Positions 33,201 to 48,592 of a DNA stretch of 64,000 nt are shown here, in pieces. How positions within the stretch are numbered: position 1 is the first letter of the stretch; every line of letters begins with the position of its first letter. The stretch spans positions 8,800,428 to 8,864,427 of the forward strand of contig OZ023194.1 of NCBI GenBank assembly GCA_963995505.1. Direction: 5' to 3'. Made by a program: the position numbers and the translations under genes. A model generated the notes under the pieces. It was not told where the DNA came from. It saw only the letters and a program-made list of their open reading frames with translations, and did no database searches. This stretch comes from Hypericum androsaemum. Lineage: Eukaryota > Streptophyta > Magnoliopsida > Malpighiales > Hypericaceae.

Positions 33201-35734
33201 TGTCACGACCCGAATTCAAATCAAGTAGGTGACTGGCGCAAGACCCTAAACCATTATCAACTCACAATGAGTCTAGCCAGCCTTAAATATATCTTAGTTT
33301 TACAAAATCATACATGTCAAAATCTCTAGGAATTATTCCTTACATTATTTTCAGGATCAAATTGAACACTGTGGCTACAGAGCTGCTAGACAAAGAACCT
33401 GCAAAACTGGAGAGGAGGAGGTAAGTATTTTGAAATACTTAGTAAGTAGATAGAACATAACATATCAGTTATGTCAGATACATGTGGGAGAGACAGAACT
33501 TAACTATGTCCCATATCAAACCCAACCAATACCAGCACAAAACTAAGGCAACAAAATACCATCTCACAAATAAAGTCATCAAAGTAATCACATATCAAAC
33601 ATAACCAAAATTTTAGATTGACCTTCACAAACATATAACACAAATCGGATGAACTTCAGATAGTGTCACTCCCACACTGACACGAGGATACCATATCTTA
33701 AAGGCGCCATCAGAAACTAACCTCGTCGGCCAGATATCATATCATATATATATCCAATGTATCCTCAGTATATGTGCACATATGCTAATAGCCCCGGTTG
33801 GTCATGGGTAGACCTCATCATCCGCAATTACACAAACAACATAATAAATATTTTCAAATTCACATAGACCAAAATATATTGACCACATATTCAAATACAT
33901 ATCAAAGCAGCCCCAGGCTAGGAACACATGTTCTCTAGCTGGCCATACACATATGTCACACACTTCACAAACCAATCTAAGTATGACCAAACATAATACA
34001 TATGAACATAACGACTTCATAATCAGAACTCATATGCATGAGACACAAATACTTAAGTCTAAAATATGCACATGTACCAAACAAACCAAAGTTATCATGA
34101 TCTATATGCTTACCCTATTGAAGACCGTTCGACGAATCCTTATTACTCGATGCAATTCTCCTTTCAAAGTGGACCTTCATCCAATCGTTCTTTCCAAGCT
34201 TATTTCTTTCACCAAGAATCTTGAGGAAGCTTCACATACTCTATATAACAATTCCAAATTATAAAATGAGATCAATTCCTCACTTCCCAAAGCAATTTAC
34301 TTTCGATGCTTAAAAATAGCCAACTGCGGCACAATCGAGAACCAACTTCTAAGATGGCCCAAAGCGATCAAAGTAGCTCATTTCTTTTTAAACCTTGGTC
34401 ACTTATTAACTAACCCACATGTACAGAATCTGAGCACCAATCATTCATGACCAGAATTTCACAAAAAAATAATATTTTGCCCAAGCAAATACACACCGAG
34501 CACAAGACAAGCGCAATCACTTCTAACTTCGGTAAATAACTCATGTAACTCAATATCACACAAAACCAAGTCCATATCTTCATAAATACACTACTCCCCT
34601 ATTCTTTCATAATCATACTAAGTCCATAGATAAACTTAGAAGTCCAAAGAACCATTTACCAATTTATTATTCATGCAACACCTTATTTCTGAAACTCAGC
34701 AGTTAGTCTATTTTACAACAACGATTTTGGGCTGATTCTTTTGTCAAAATTGGACAATAATATAGCTTTTGAAAGATATTTGAGTACTCTACAACTTTTA
34801 TGTTTCGTAAAAATTCTATTTCCAAGCTGAAATATGCTTACTGATCATATCTTCTTCAACTACCTCAATTTCGAACCCAGCCAGTCTGTTTGTCTTTCGT
34901 CCAAACTTTCACAATGATTCCTTAATACAAATAGGACATATAATATATTCTTAGAAAGGTATTTACGTCCTCTACAATCTGTATCAAGATACTAAGTCTA
35001 ATTCGGAGTCCAAGTAGACTTACCAAGTACTTCTTCTTCAACTAGTTCAACTGTATCTCCAGCAGACAGCCCGCTGTTCGAACCCAAGTTCACGATGACT
35101 CCTTGATCAAAATAGAACATATAATATATTTTTAGAAAGCTCTTTGAGTCCTATACAACTTTAATGAAGACTAGGAGTCTAATTCAAACTAAAGATAACT
35201 TACCGAGCCAATATTTCTTGACCTACTTCTTTCTCTTTCTTCTTGGCTCTCTCTCCTTATCTCTTCAATTTCACTTTATGGCTAAGTTCTAGAGTTTTCT
35301 ACCTCTTTCTTGGTGTTATAAGGTCTCTGGAAGGATAAGAAGCCATAGCTATTTTCTTCTTGTGTCATTATACAAGGAAGACAAATGTTAACTTGTGATT
35401 GGTTCCATCTACCATGTGGCCCAATCAGAATTTAGCAACTTGAATCCCGTTTTTCACCAACGCCTGTTATTTTTTGTCAAAACTTGTCAACTAACTAATT
35501 GTAGCCCTATGTGTCTAGTTTTCAAATCATATTTCTTTATCAAATTTGAAGCAATATTGAGACTGTTATATCTATTTTACCGAGCACGTGTCAGTGCTGT
35601 CCGAATTTATCCAACTATCTTCATAACACTACTTACATAGCAATGTAACTCCAAATGCTAAGCCAATAGCTTAATACGACTAAGTATACTTTACATAAGT
35701 TAGAAACATATGATTAATGGGGTAGGGTATTACA
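33201..35734. mobile_element. Solo LTR (2.5 kb) nested in the copia element
   Basis: Starts TGTCACGACCCG and ends GGGTATTACA, with CTTGT directly outside both ends, so it is one complete LTR left after recombination. No coding sequence. The TGTCACGACC start and large size suggest a Ty3/gypsy family, which is inference. It contains three degenerate 182-bp tandem units at about 34752, 34934 and 35115. Confidence 0.85.
34730..35225. repeat. three 182-bp tandem units inside the solo LTR
   Basis: Each unit carries GACATATAATATATTCTTAG or a variant, then GAGTCCTCTACAA-type and CTTCTTCAACTA-type strings, at spacings of 182 and 181 bases. Confidence 0.65.
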
Positions 35735-35739
35735 CTTGT

Positions 35740-36492
35740 CTTCCTTCTTCTTTAGTGTCGTACAGACCATATTGCTCACAATTTCAACATTGAACCGAGC
35801 TCTTATCCTTCTTCGAACCACCCTTCGATTTGGACTTGGATCTCCCCCGGTCCTTCTTCCCCTTTGACTTAGATTCGAACCTCCCCATATTTTTCATACT
35901 CAAAGCCGTACTCGAGGCTACTCCGATTCTCTCCTATGAATCTCCTCACTCATAATCAAATCTCTCACCTCATCCAACTTGAGCTTCACCTTACCTGCTG
36001 AGGCATTAACCACGATTACCGTATCATTCCAACTATGGGGTAAGGAACTTAGCAAAATTAGGGCTTGTACCTCATCATCGAAGTCAATCTCAACAAAGCT
36101 CAATTGAGAAATCGTCATGTTGAAATCGTTGAGATGCTTGGCCACCATAGTACCTTCTGCCATCCTAAGGTTAAACAACTTCTTCATCAAGTGCACTTAT
36201 TGGCTTCCGAGGACTTCTCTTACATCTCAGACAAAGTCTTCAACATCTCCATGGTGAACTTTGCCTTCACCGTGTACAAAGCCACGTTCCTAGACAACGA
36301 CAAATGCACCACACTCATCGTTTTTTGGTCTAGCAACATCCATTCTTCCTCTTTGACATCTTCGGGCTTCACCCCATCAAGCGTTAGGTGCAAATCTTTG
36401 CCATACAAATAGTCTTCTATTTGCATCCTCTAAAACTCATAATCAACACCATCGAACTTCTCTGCAGGCGACTTCCCTTCACCCATCATGGT
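35740..36492 (-). pseudogene. copia gag remnant
   Basis: Minus-strand ATG at about 36490 gives MMGEGKSPAEKFDG, then an in-frame stop just before RMQIEDYLYGKDLH. Further pieces are ARNVALYTVKAKFTMEML-like text and LNDFNMTISQLSFVEIDFDD plus LSSLPHSWNDT, the standard copia gag (UBN2-type) landmarks. Near 35800 a Lys/Ser-rich stretch leads to a damaged zinc knuckle, where the solo LTR begins. Confidence 0.8.
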
Positions 36493-36516
36493 TGCTCCCT
36501 CCACGCCCTAACCTGA

Positions 36517-36528
36517 GCTCTGATACCA
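36517..36528 (-). other. primer-binding site (initiator Met-tRNA)
   Basis: The minus strand reads TGGTATCAGAGC two bases inside the 5' LTR, the usual copia primer site. Confidence 0.85.
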
Positions 36529-36530
36529 AT

Positions 36531-37087
36531 TGTTGAGAAACACCAGGGCCCCAAGCAATACCCGAACAAACCAAACACGAGAAAGAACGAACACAAACAC
36601 AAGAAAGAACACATAGATTTGGTCACCTAGTTCAACCTGAAGGTCTACGTCTAGGGGCCTACCAAGCCAGGGAGGATTTTTTCACTGTTTTTGATATTTC
36701 ACTCACACCTTTACAATGAATGTAGCCACCCACTTTCTTGGAACTACAATAAATAAAGTTTACATGGGTATATAAAGAAGCACAAACCCTACAGGGGTTA
36801 CTGGGATCGGGGGGGGACAAACTTGTCTATGAAAATACACTTTTTCGGGTCCGACTTATGGCCGCAAGTTCATTGGTGCCTGCAAGAAATTAATTACCGA
36901 GAGCTCACCCCACTGAACTTGCGGCCGTCAGCCGCCCCTTCTCGCCCAATTGGCGGCCGCTTGCCAGCCTTGCCTCCGTTTCGCTTTACTTCATCTTCAC
37001 TCGAACCCGATTGATTCCCCCAAACATCCTCGAACTTCGAACTTAAACCGATCGACTCCAAATCATCCTCAAACTCCATACCCAACA
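36531..37087 (-). repeat. copia 5' LTR
   Basis: 557 bp, TGTTGAGAAA...ACCCAACA on the plus strand. Same family as 16241-16768. Its outer edge lies 377 bases upstream of the helicase ATG. The flank TAAAC has no partner because the other end of the element is missing. Confidence 0.85.
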
Positions 37088-37452
37088 TAAACAATTATAT
37101 CTTAAATAACATCTCACCATTGCAACTACTTTGACACATCCTAAAAGTAAACTGCGCTAAATAGAGCTACGCTCCACACGCACGACCGCGCAATTCAGTG
37201 GTGGTCCAATTAATATTTCACGGTCGTCCGTGCTAAGGGACATGGGGATGACACGTCGCGCGCCCTTCACTTATACCACCGGGCCCAATAGCTGTCGGCC
37301 CGCTTTAACCCTGTGGAAGCCCTCGTTCGCGTAAAGTCCTTTTAACTTTGTCGTTCCGTCTCCCTCCGTCCCTCCATTTCCTTCCAACAGCGAGGAGAGA
37401 GAAACCCATTACTTCGCATTTTCTCTGTCCCTCTCTCCTTTTATATAGCTCT

Positions 37453-37461
37453 AAACCCTAA
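37453..37461 (+). promoter_or_regulatory. telo-box in the helicase leader
   Basis: AAACCCTAA, three bases before the ATG. Telo-boxes are common in promoters and leaders of plant translation and growth genes. Confidence 0.5.
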
Positions 37462-37464
37462 GTC

Positions 37465-40753
<3,289 letters not shown>

Positions 40754-42519
40754 TACGTCGAAGTCTCTCTGAAGCTTTTGGTCATCTTCCAGAGAATTAA
40801 GAGGGTTTAGTTACTTGTGTGTTTAAAGACTGTAAAAGGGCGGGTTTTACAATTTTAGTATCCTACTTAACGGATTGAACCGACTATGTTGTGTTGCTTG
40901 GTAATCTGACAATGCCCTTTAATGCTGGTTAGTAATGCAATTAGACATTGATGTGTTACAAAACCAATTCCTCAGGTTTTAGATTCTTATTTTTTGCAAG
41001 TAATTTGTTTCGACTCCTACTAGTTTTCAACTCTCGTTTCAAATTTTGAGCTCAATTCCTCAGCTCACTTTTACGGCTCGAATTAGGTTTGTTCCATTTT
41101 TAAAATTTTAATAGAAATATACATTGTTTTCAAAAACGACCCGGAGAGTAACCCGCTTTTCTCCTGGGTCCGATTGGTCAGACTGGAACTTTTAAAAAGA
41201 AGAATAAATATATTATTTATATAGAGACTAAAAAAACTAGTCCACCCTACACTTCCAGACTTCTCTGTGTTTATGTGGGTCACATACGTGGCCACCACTG
41301 TCTATTTCAATCTACTATTTAATATTTATTCCCTTTCCAATGAAAAAGACATCCCTCCTTCTCTCTTTTAATTTCTCTGACCACTCACAATTTCCAACCT
41401 AATAATTAATAACACAGTCAAGTTCCATCCCCAAACATTTCAAAAAACACTCATCTCTCAAAAAACACTCATCTCTCGCTCTTTTCTTTTATTTCATCTT
41501 CTTCTGATGGAGATGAAGCTGCATTGTTGTTTTTGGATAAGCATGATCGGATAACACATCCGAAGGCGGTCGTCTAATCCATCTTGGCGTTTCCTACTTC
41601 ATATTATTTTAATGCTTTACGTAATTATTCTTTTAATAGGAGTTGCAGTCCGTCGTGGGCTCTTTTAGGTGTTTCCGTTTGGTATTAGTAGTTTCAATTG
41701 TGATAGGAGTTTGAGTAATTCTAGCTCTTTATATTGGGGCCTCGTATGTAATTCTGGGACAGTTGAATTTGATATTACAAACCAGGGTTCTTCCCAAAAA
41801 TCTTGAGTAGCTTCTTGCGAGTTTTTGTGATTAAATTCGTGATCTAGCTTCTTACCTGTTGCTAGTTACACCCTCCGCTGCATCATCTTCCCCTTAATTT
41901 TTTTTCATTTTCTAATCACACAATCTCTTTTTTTAGGGGACTAATCACACAATCTCTTTTTCTTCCCCTTAAGTTCCATCCCTGTGCCATTTTGGAAGTA
42001 AAAATCTTTCAAGGATGTTATCCCAAGGAAGGAGGAGGTGGCGACCACCATCGACCACCATTGACTTCGTCTCACGTCGCAGCTCGTCGGAGGCCACCTT
42101 GCCTAAGACAAGCCATCGGGGAGGCTGGAGGTCGCAGGGCCGAGGTCGGGAGATTTTAGATTTAGGATTTTTTTCTCCTCCGAAGAATTTCTTGTGTGAT
42201 TTTGGGCAAAATCTTCTTGGTAAGTGCGCGTAACTTAACGAACCGGAAATTTCTGGGTCAAAATTCCGTTCCAACTGGGCAGTCCGACCAAAAATCATCC
42301 GGTTCGTTAGGTTGACGTCCTGATCTACTTTTCAAAGACGCTTTGGACTCCTATTCGTGATCCGACCGGTCGGACTACTGGTCAGACCATCGTCTCGAAA
42401 ATAATGGGAATGTAGTTTCATTTGCCGAAAAGAATTATTCTCAACCAAACTGGCTAGAAAACCAACGAACATTTTTGAGTTAGAAGAGTTTTTCCTGTCT
42501 TTGAAAAGTCCTATTCTAA

Positions 42520-42575
42520 ATCCACTAGTCTAGTGGTGAACAAAGCAATGGTGTGATTTGATTCCTTTAAAGCTA
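42520..42575 (+). repeat. possible SINE fragment (A/B-box pair)
   Basis: TAGTCTAGTGG resembles a Pol III A box, and GATTTGATTCC about 30 bases on resembles a B box. It is decayed and short. Confidence 0.3.
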
Positions 42576-42739
42576 AAAAAAATACGGTGAGAAAATTGAG
42601 AATGGATGGTATGATTTTTGAAGAATGGAAGACTACGGTTAGGAATCTCCAGTTACGGTTCTGGAAACGGAACCCCTGGTTATAGTTTCGCAAAAATCAC
42701 AAACCATAATCTTAAAATGTTCCGGGATGATTTTTGGAA

Positions 42740-42815
42740 AATTTTTTAATGTAATTTTTTACGCATTGAATCCTAAATCTTCTTAAATTAGTACACTCAT
42801 TGTGCCACTAGGCTA
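42740..42815 (-). repeat. possible SINE fragment, minus strand
   Basis: The minus strand gives TAGCCTAGTGG (a good A box), then GGATTCAATGC (B-box-like) about 35 bases later. Confidence 0.3.
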
Positions 42816-42987
42816 AATACTTTTGGCACAATTTTTAAAATCTTGACCATGATTTCAAATTTGATTAGTGTAACTTACGATTCCCGAACCGATTTAGAAT
42901 CGGTTCGGATAGAACCATAATCACCCTCCTAAGAATAGCCCGTCCAAAACAAGGAAACAACACACAAAAGAGAGCCAAAAATAGTTA

Positions 42988-43107
42988 GGCCCACGAGCCC
43001 AATCCAATCCCATTTGGACGCCGCAGCTACAAGGGGTAGAAGAGTAAATCTCCCGAGTTAACCCTACAGCTCCTCACTTTATAAAATCCCACCCATCGAA
43101 ACCCTAA
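42988..43107 (+). promoter_or_regulatory. L27a promoter: site II, TATA and telo-box
   Basis: GGCCCA at 42988-42993 and AGCCCAA at 42996 are site II-type elements. TTTATAAAAT at 43078 is a TATA box, and AAACCCTAA at 43099-43107 is a telo-box. This combination is typical of plant ribosomal-protein genes. The expected transcription start is near 43110. Confidence 0.7.
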
Positions 43108-43158
43108 TTCCATTTCCTCACTAAGCACGCAGCCGCTTCCCCCAATCAACCCTAAGAA

Positions 43159-43284
43159 ATGCCGACGAGCCTCAAGAAGAACAGGAAGAAGAGGGGCCAC
43201 GTCAGCGCCGGGCACGGGCGTATCGGAAAACACAGGAAGCATCCCGGAGGCCGCGGTAACGCCGGAGGCATGCACCACCACCGG

Positions 43285-43319
<35 letters not shown>

Positions 43320-43602
43320 GAAGGTCGGCATGCGATACTTCCACAAGCAGAGGAACAAGTTCTACTGCCCGATCGTCAACATCGACAAGCTCTGGTCCCT
43401 CGTCCCCCAGGACGCCAAGGACAAGGCCAAGCAGACCGGCGCCACCCCCGTCATCGACGTCACCCAGAGCGGTTACTTCAAGGTCCTCGGGAAGGGCGTG
43501 CTCCCGGACAACCAGCCGATCGTCGTCAAGGCCAAGCTCATCTCCAAGATCGCCGAGAAGAAGATCAAGGAGAACGGAGGCGCTGTTGTTCTCACTGCCT
43601 AG
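43159..43602 (+). CDS. RPL27A: 60S ribosomal protein L27a (uL15 family), intronless
   Basis: A single 147-residue frame starts [18 protein letters not shown] and contains [38 protein letters not shown]-type IDKLWSLVP and the C-terminal [19 protein letters not shown]. This is the full length of plant L27a. It is a structural protein of the large cytosolic ribosomal subunit. The coding region is much richer in GC, especially at third positions, than its surroundings, as expected for a highly expressed gene. No introns, frame breaks or missing residues. The ATG follows a short leader after a TATA box and telo-box. Confidence 0.97.
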
Positions 43603-45370
43603 AGCTGAGCTGTCATCCTCGCAGCGGTTTTTGGTAGCGGTTATTTTAAATTGTTAAATCATAGTTTGTTGTGGAGAACTGATTTGTTGAATTTTGGTAA
43701 TCGTGGATTCGGTTCTTGTTATTGAGTTACTGCCTTTTAACTCTGCGGTTATTTTTAGATCTGTTGTTTTATTGTCACTTGGTTTTCGTTTGCCCTTGCT
43801 CGTGATTGCGGTTTTGTTTTGCTGTGGTTTGATGGTTCTCGAATGCAGTTAAGGAGTTGGGGTTGATGTGCATTTGATGAACAACTTTCTTCACTCGGTT
43901 TTTTGTTTTTAAGTGCGGTTCATTTATGTTGCGATGATGCACATTGCCTTTGTTTGTGCTGTTTGTGTTCATGGGAATATGATTTGATGCCTCCTCTGTT
44001 CTGTATTAGTGCAATCTTCGTTCTCATGCGAGCTCCGGTGTAGGTTTCATTTAGTTTGTTCGCCTTGAAATATTGTGAGCTTGCAATAATGAGCAAACTG
44101 CAATTAGATTTATTCATTTGCTTGGCTGGTGAAACAATTATTGTTTGTTGTAGTTAGCTAGCATTTCTTGATGTTAGGTTGATTGTCCTCTTAACTTCGC
44201 AACACTTTAGAGCACTTTTGTGATTTCCCCATCAACATCGGCTGTTTTAGTATTTCCAATATATGAAGTCATGATCTGATTGAAGAAGCCATTTTCTTAT
44301 TTTGTGCCTTCATCCATGTGTTTCATCTTGTAGAAATTGCTGTCATAGCTGTGGTTATTATAATTGCTTGGTTCTTGGTGGCTTTTTTGGCCCTTTATAT
44401 GTGCTTTCTACCATTTATGCTCAAGGGCCGCCCGTATTTGTTCCCTGAATCCCTTGGTAGTGTGGAGATCAATGCATCTATGTTCCAAATTTGTTTTCTA
44501 CCACCACTTGATGTTCCAAAGTGTTTTTTGGTAACAAATTGTTCCAATTTTTACCAGCGCAAGGTGGGTCTCGTTTTCCAGTAGTCGGTAGGTCAATTTT
44601 CACCCTTGTGAGAATGACAAAACTTTGCTTGGGGGAGGGTAACAAAATCTCTTATTGTCTAGTGCCCTGGGATTTATGTCAATCTGTTCAAATTTTCCTT
44701 CTCGACCAAAAAAATTTTGATCCAATTTTGTTGGTTTAGAAATCACGTCATTTCAAGAACTCAAGTTCGTGCGTTGTGTCTGCCCAAAGGGTTGATTCTT
44801 TCCCTAGTTCCTCTGTACCTTTTAAAAGATCCTAATTGCTGAAGTCTATATTTTTTGCTATTACAAAATTATAATCGGTTTTGGTTTTACCATTAGCCGA
44901 GTTTATTTATCTATTATTGGTAGGGGTGTAAGGCGAAATATATAAAAGTTATTGACATTGTATCAGCTTGAATTGGCTACTGTTATGCAAGTGATTGTCC
45001 ACACGGATGTGCAGTAAGTTTGACTGCAAATGAATTAGAATTGTCTAATTTCATTGAATTTATAAACGAATTTCACAACAACTAATGGGATTTAAATTCT
45101 TGAGTTATTCCAAAGTCATTTTAAAATTCTATCTATTTTGGTAGGAATTAATATAGTTTATAATAACTGGACCAACTCTCAGGTTGATATCTTTGATTTA
45201 TACAAATTTTATCCATTTTGACTAATCCATATTTGAGTTGGATATGATTTTTAAAAATTTGACTAATCCATTTTTTATTCATGTTGAAAAGCTCTGACAA
45301 AAATTTCTCCTAATAAATATTTAAATTTTTTTTTATATATTGTAAGTAGTTCATTTCAACAGTTTATATT
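43603..45370. other. 3' flank of L27a and AT-rich spacer
   Basis: The T-rich 3' untranslated region probably covers the first few hundred bases. The hydrophobic open frame at 44318-44584 and its neighbours have no supporting features. Confidence 0.4.
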
Positions 45371-45374
45371 CAGT

Positions 45375-45535
45375 GAGGAGTTCAATAATGGACATCAACA
45401 AATTTTCTCCGAGTGAAGACGTCTGTCAAGGGATGTTGATCTCATTGATATCCCTCTCACGGGCAGAAAATTCACCCACAGAAATTCTCTCTCATCAAGT
45501 AAGAGCATGCGTTGGAGGACTCCACCCACAACCTT
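45375..45535 (+). pseudogene. LINE endonuclease remnant
   Basis: From 45435 the plus strand reads VDLIDIPLTGRKFTHRN, matching the pattern of the plant L1-type LINE endonuclease near its C-terminus (L-x-D-I-P-L-x-G-R-x-F-T-W). Upstream EFNN fits the same domain. No reverse transcriptase was found nearby. Confidence 0.45.
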
Positions 45536-46191
45536 TTATTATAGGTAAATAAATTACAAGTGTTCTTTTGCATTTGAAGTTTTCAGTTTGTTGAAGGTTT
45601 AAATTATGTTTGAATACAAACAAAAGGGGTAATAAATTTTTTTAAAATAAAATAATATAAAGTAGAATTAGGTTGAGTTATTACATTTACATAGCTTATC
45701 AAGAGCTTATCAAGAGGAGTACTAGGATGAGTGATTTTGGTCAGAAGTTCTCGTGTTTGCACTTTATTTTTCTATTTCAAAAAATGTCTATTGTAGAATT
45801 CGGGATAATCGGAATCAGAAGAACGATCGAATCGAAATACAAAGTGAGAGACCAATTGTTTTTCAGGAAAGAAGGTTGGTTTGCTTAGAAGTCGGACATG
45901 GAAAAAGCTTATGGTAGGATTTAGTTGTAATTTCTTCGGAACACTTTACATGAAGTTTGATTACCTTTGCATTTGATGAACTTGATAACGAGTTGTGTGA
46001 CGACAAGTTTCTTTGCTGTGATTTGGAATGGCCACGAGACATAGTCGTTTAGGCCGTCGAGAGGTCTTTGACAAAGAGATCTACTAATTCAGATTTGTTT
46101 GTTCCCCGATTGTGGAGGTAATCTTGATATTGGCGAGTGGAAAGTGCTCCGGTTGGTTCGAAATGGCCCAATGTCTTGGGCGAGGCTATGG

Positions 46192-47499
46192 TGCAGCGAT
46201 GAGCGTTTTGAACAAGAACGATAAAGTCTTGTCCCGTCAACTCAATAGAAAATAACTGGAGCAGCAAGATGAGAAAGAAAAATCCTAATTTTATTATCAA
46301 ATTAACCAATTAAAACAATACAAAATATATTCTATTTATAAAGAATCTAAAGAGACCTATTACATAAAATTTAACTAAAAATCACTCCTAATAATAATCT
46401 AAAAACTATAGATAATGACTAAACTAGTATTATCCTTTATCTCCATCATTCTCCTCCGGTTGGAGAAATTCGTTCTCGAATTTGGTATCGCTGGCCAGAT
46501 CTTCGTACATGCACTGTGTAACACCGTCGAGCGATGCGGTGACACCTGATATCTTCCTTCCCAACATAACAAATAACCAGTCTCCAGATGAAAGACCAAA
46601 AGTTCATGTCTTCGAACAGATCTTTCAGCATCCTTGAGGGCATTCCACATATTCAGCAGTGAAAAACTTTCAACATATGTGAACTTGTCAACTCCGAAAA
46701 AATCAATGTGCTCGACCTCCACAATCTCATAATCACGGTTCATGTGGAGCATGGACTCATTCACCAATTCAGCAACAACTACTCCATTATTATCTCCATT
46801 ATCAATGGAAGTAACATCCCCTTCATCAACCTCGTCCACCTTACCAGGGTGGGAGTCATAAATTAGTTTCAGAGCACCAGAGTAGGAGCCATACTCAAAC
46901 TCGGGGATGGGATGTCAAACTTGAACACGGCATCCTAGCGTGTCGCAGACAGGCCGTGTTCAGCCAGTGATGCCCACAGATTATCGATCGTGACCTCGTC
47001 ATCGGAGGAAAGCTGATCGGTTGGTGGTGTTGCATCGTGAGATGGTTGTGGTGTGTTGCCCGGTAGGGCATCACCCATGGTGCGAAGTAAGGTCAGAACC
47101 TCGACCATTTGTTCCGTCCATACGTCGATACGATGCTCGAGTTGATCACGACTGGCCACCTCCTTGTGTTTTCTGTTTTGGCGGCATCGTACAGGAGCAT
47201 ATAGCTAGTCACTGATACCAACTGATGCAGTGATGAGCGTGTTGAACAAGAATGATAAAGTCTTGTTCCATCAACTCAATCGAGAATAACTAGAGCTGCT
47301 AGACGAGAAGGGAAATCCTAAAATTATTATCAAATCAATCAATTAAATAAATACAGAAGAGATTCTATTTATAAAGAACCTAAGGACCTATTACATAAAA
47401 TTCAACCAGAAATCAAATTCCTAATAATAATCTAAAAACTATAGATAATGACTAAAAAATTATAGATAATGACTAAACTAATATTATTCTTTATCTCCA
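46192..47499 (-). mobile_element. Small LTR retrotransposon derivative (TRIM-like or deleted gypsy)
   Basis: Two direct LTRs, 46192-46445 (254 bp) and 47227-47499 (273 bp), run TGCA...CTCCA on plus. On the minus strand the primer-binding site TGGTATCAGTGACTAG (about 47205-47220) follows the 5' LTR, and a purine-rich AGGAGAATGA precedes the 3' LTR. Internal minus-strand text includes an MPPKQKT-like start, a gag-like acidic stretch (QMVEVLTLLRTMGDAL) and a damaged end resembling a pol C-terminus (FENEFLQPEENDG). Flanks TATGG and TTAGG are not a clean duplication. The right LTR carries an extra copy of ATAGATAATGACTAAA. Confidence 0.75.
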
Positions 47500-47732
47500 T
47501 TAGGCCACCACACACCAATTCTAAGTGGCTAACAAATTATTTTTATAATTACAATTTAATGTAATGTTAATAAACTTTTTCATAACAGCAAAGTCGAACT
47601 TCAAAATTAAAATTCTCACTTTCCTATATCTCTAGACACTGTTCATCATCCCAAATCAAATTTGACCAAAATCTTCCCCTCAGTCAGTGAGAAGGTTGGG
47701 TGGTGACGGTAGATTTCCCCCCCTTTTCGACA

Positions 47733-48029
47733 ATGGCGACTTCTCCCTCATCAACGACCTTATTCGTTGACAATCTACCTTAACAATAGAATCTGAGATC
47801 CTTAAGTGAGATTTTTAGCAGCCACTGCTCGGTTGTGGGCGCCTTTATTGCGTCGAAGAAGTCAAAATGAAACTCTAGGTTTGGGTTTATTAGGGTTCCT
47901 TTGGGTACCGATGTCGACGCCATCATCCTCCAACTTTATGGTGCTCGAGTGGAGCAAAAATGTCCTTTTATCTTTAAAGCAATGTTCGAGCGTGGCGGGG
48001 TTAAGAGTGCTGCCCCCCTGCAGTAGTTC
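47733..48029 (+). pseudogene. RRM-like gene remnant, left part
   Basis: ATG at 47733 gives MATSPSSTTLFVDNLP, where LFVDNL fits RNP2. Further on, RFGFIRVPLGTDVDAI fits RNP1 of an RNA-recognition motif, reached only after frame breaks. The complete copia element is inserted at 48030 and the text resumes at 53434. Plant retroelements often carry such RRM-like ORFs; that origin is inference. Confidence 0.35.
48025..48029. repeat. 5-bp target duplication AGTTC, left
   Basis: Identical to 53429-53433. Confidence 0.9.
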
Positions 48030-48515
48030 TGTTGAAGTTCAGAGATGAAACCAATGGAGCTCAAAGTCAGAAGAAATTCAGCTTGGTTGAAATCCAGGAG
48101 AAGAAGAACAACTTCAAGAACATATGCTTATTGCTTCTTCTTTAGTTAAAAGCTTTTGGGCTCAGCCAGCCCATTTAGAAGAACAGAAGAGGCACATGAT
48201 TAGTCACGTGACTAACTTATCCATTTCCTCGTCAGCCAACGCTCGAGACACGAAGAGGATTTGTCTCGCAAGTGAGGACAAATCCTATAATTGCTAGGCA
48301 TATGATCCGAGGCAGATATGCTGACATCATCGTCCTTTTATTTGTTTTGTTACAAATTAGTTAGCATTGTACAACTCATCCTTTTGATTCCCTCTTCTGT
48401 ATATATGCTAGGATGTACCAATTATTTCAGCAAGAGTGAATATACCATTCTTCACCTTTCTTCTTCCTTCGAGATCTCCATTGAAGTGAGCTCGAGTTTC
48501 TTATTTTTCTCAACA
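48030..48515 (+). repeat. copia 5' LTR
   Basis: 486 bp, TGTTGAAGTT...TCTCAACA. Contains a TATATATG string near 48400 that could be the promoter TATA. Confidence 0.95.
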
Positions 48516-48592
48516 TGGTATCAGAGCTTTAAGTACTCTATTACCTTCCGCAAATTTTATTTTCACTCTTTCTGAAGCTGTGACTGGCAACT

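Larger units (their letters stand above)
30186..37087 (-). mobile_element. Degenerate Ty1/copia retrotransposon lacking its 3' LTR
   Basis: Minus-strand order is LTR (36531-37087), primer-binding site, gag (about 36490-35740), protease, integrase, reverse transcriptase and RNase H, ending near 30190. The domain order with integrase before reverse transcriptase is copia-type, and the sequence style is that of TNT1-like elements. A 2,534-bp solo LTR (33201-35734) splits gag from protease. The left end stops just after the pol terminus and a purine-rich string (GAGGAGGAGAAAGATGGG), where a 3' LTR should begin. Many frame breaks. Confidence 0.9.
40754..42987. other. spacer between helicase and L27a genes
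   Basis: The first 200 bases likely hold the helicase 3' untranslated region. At 41914 and 41943 a short direct repeat (TAATCACACAATCTCTTTTT) occurs. Open frames around 41970-42300 lack recognisable domains. Confidence 0.4.

Noticed and set aside
16241..37087. One giant copia element using the 16.2 kb LTR as its missing 3' LTR
   Set aside because: The orientation fits, but flanking bases (GAAGC and TAAAC) do not match and a NAC gene, a MULE and spacer lie between. Two separate insertions of one family is simpler.
37442..37447. TATATA as the helicase TATA box
   Set aside because: It is only about 20 bases before the ATG, too close to leave a normal leader; the true start site is likely upstream.
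44318..44584. Hydrophobic 88-codon open frame downstream of L27a
   Set aside because: No family, no promoter and T-rich codon content typical of 3' flanks.
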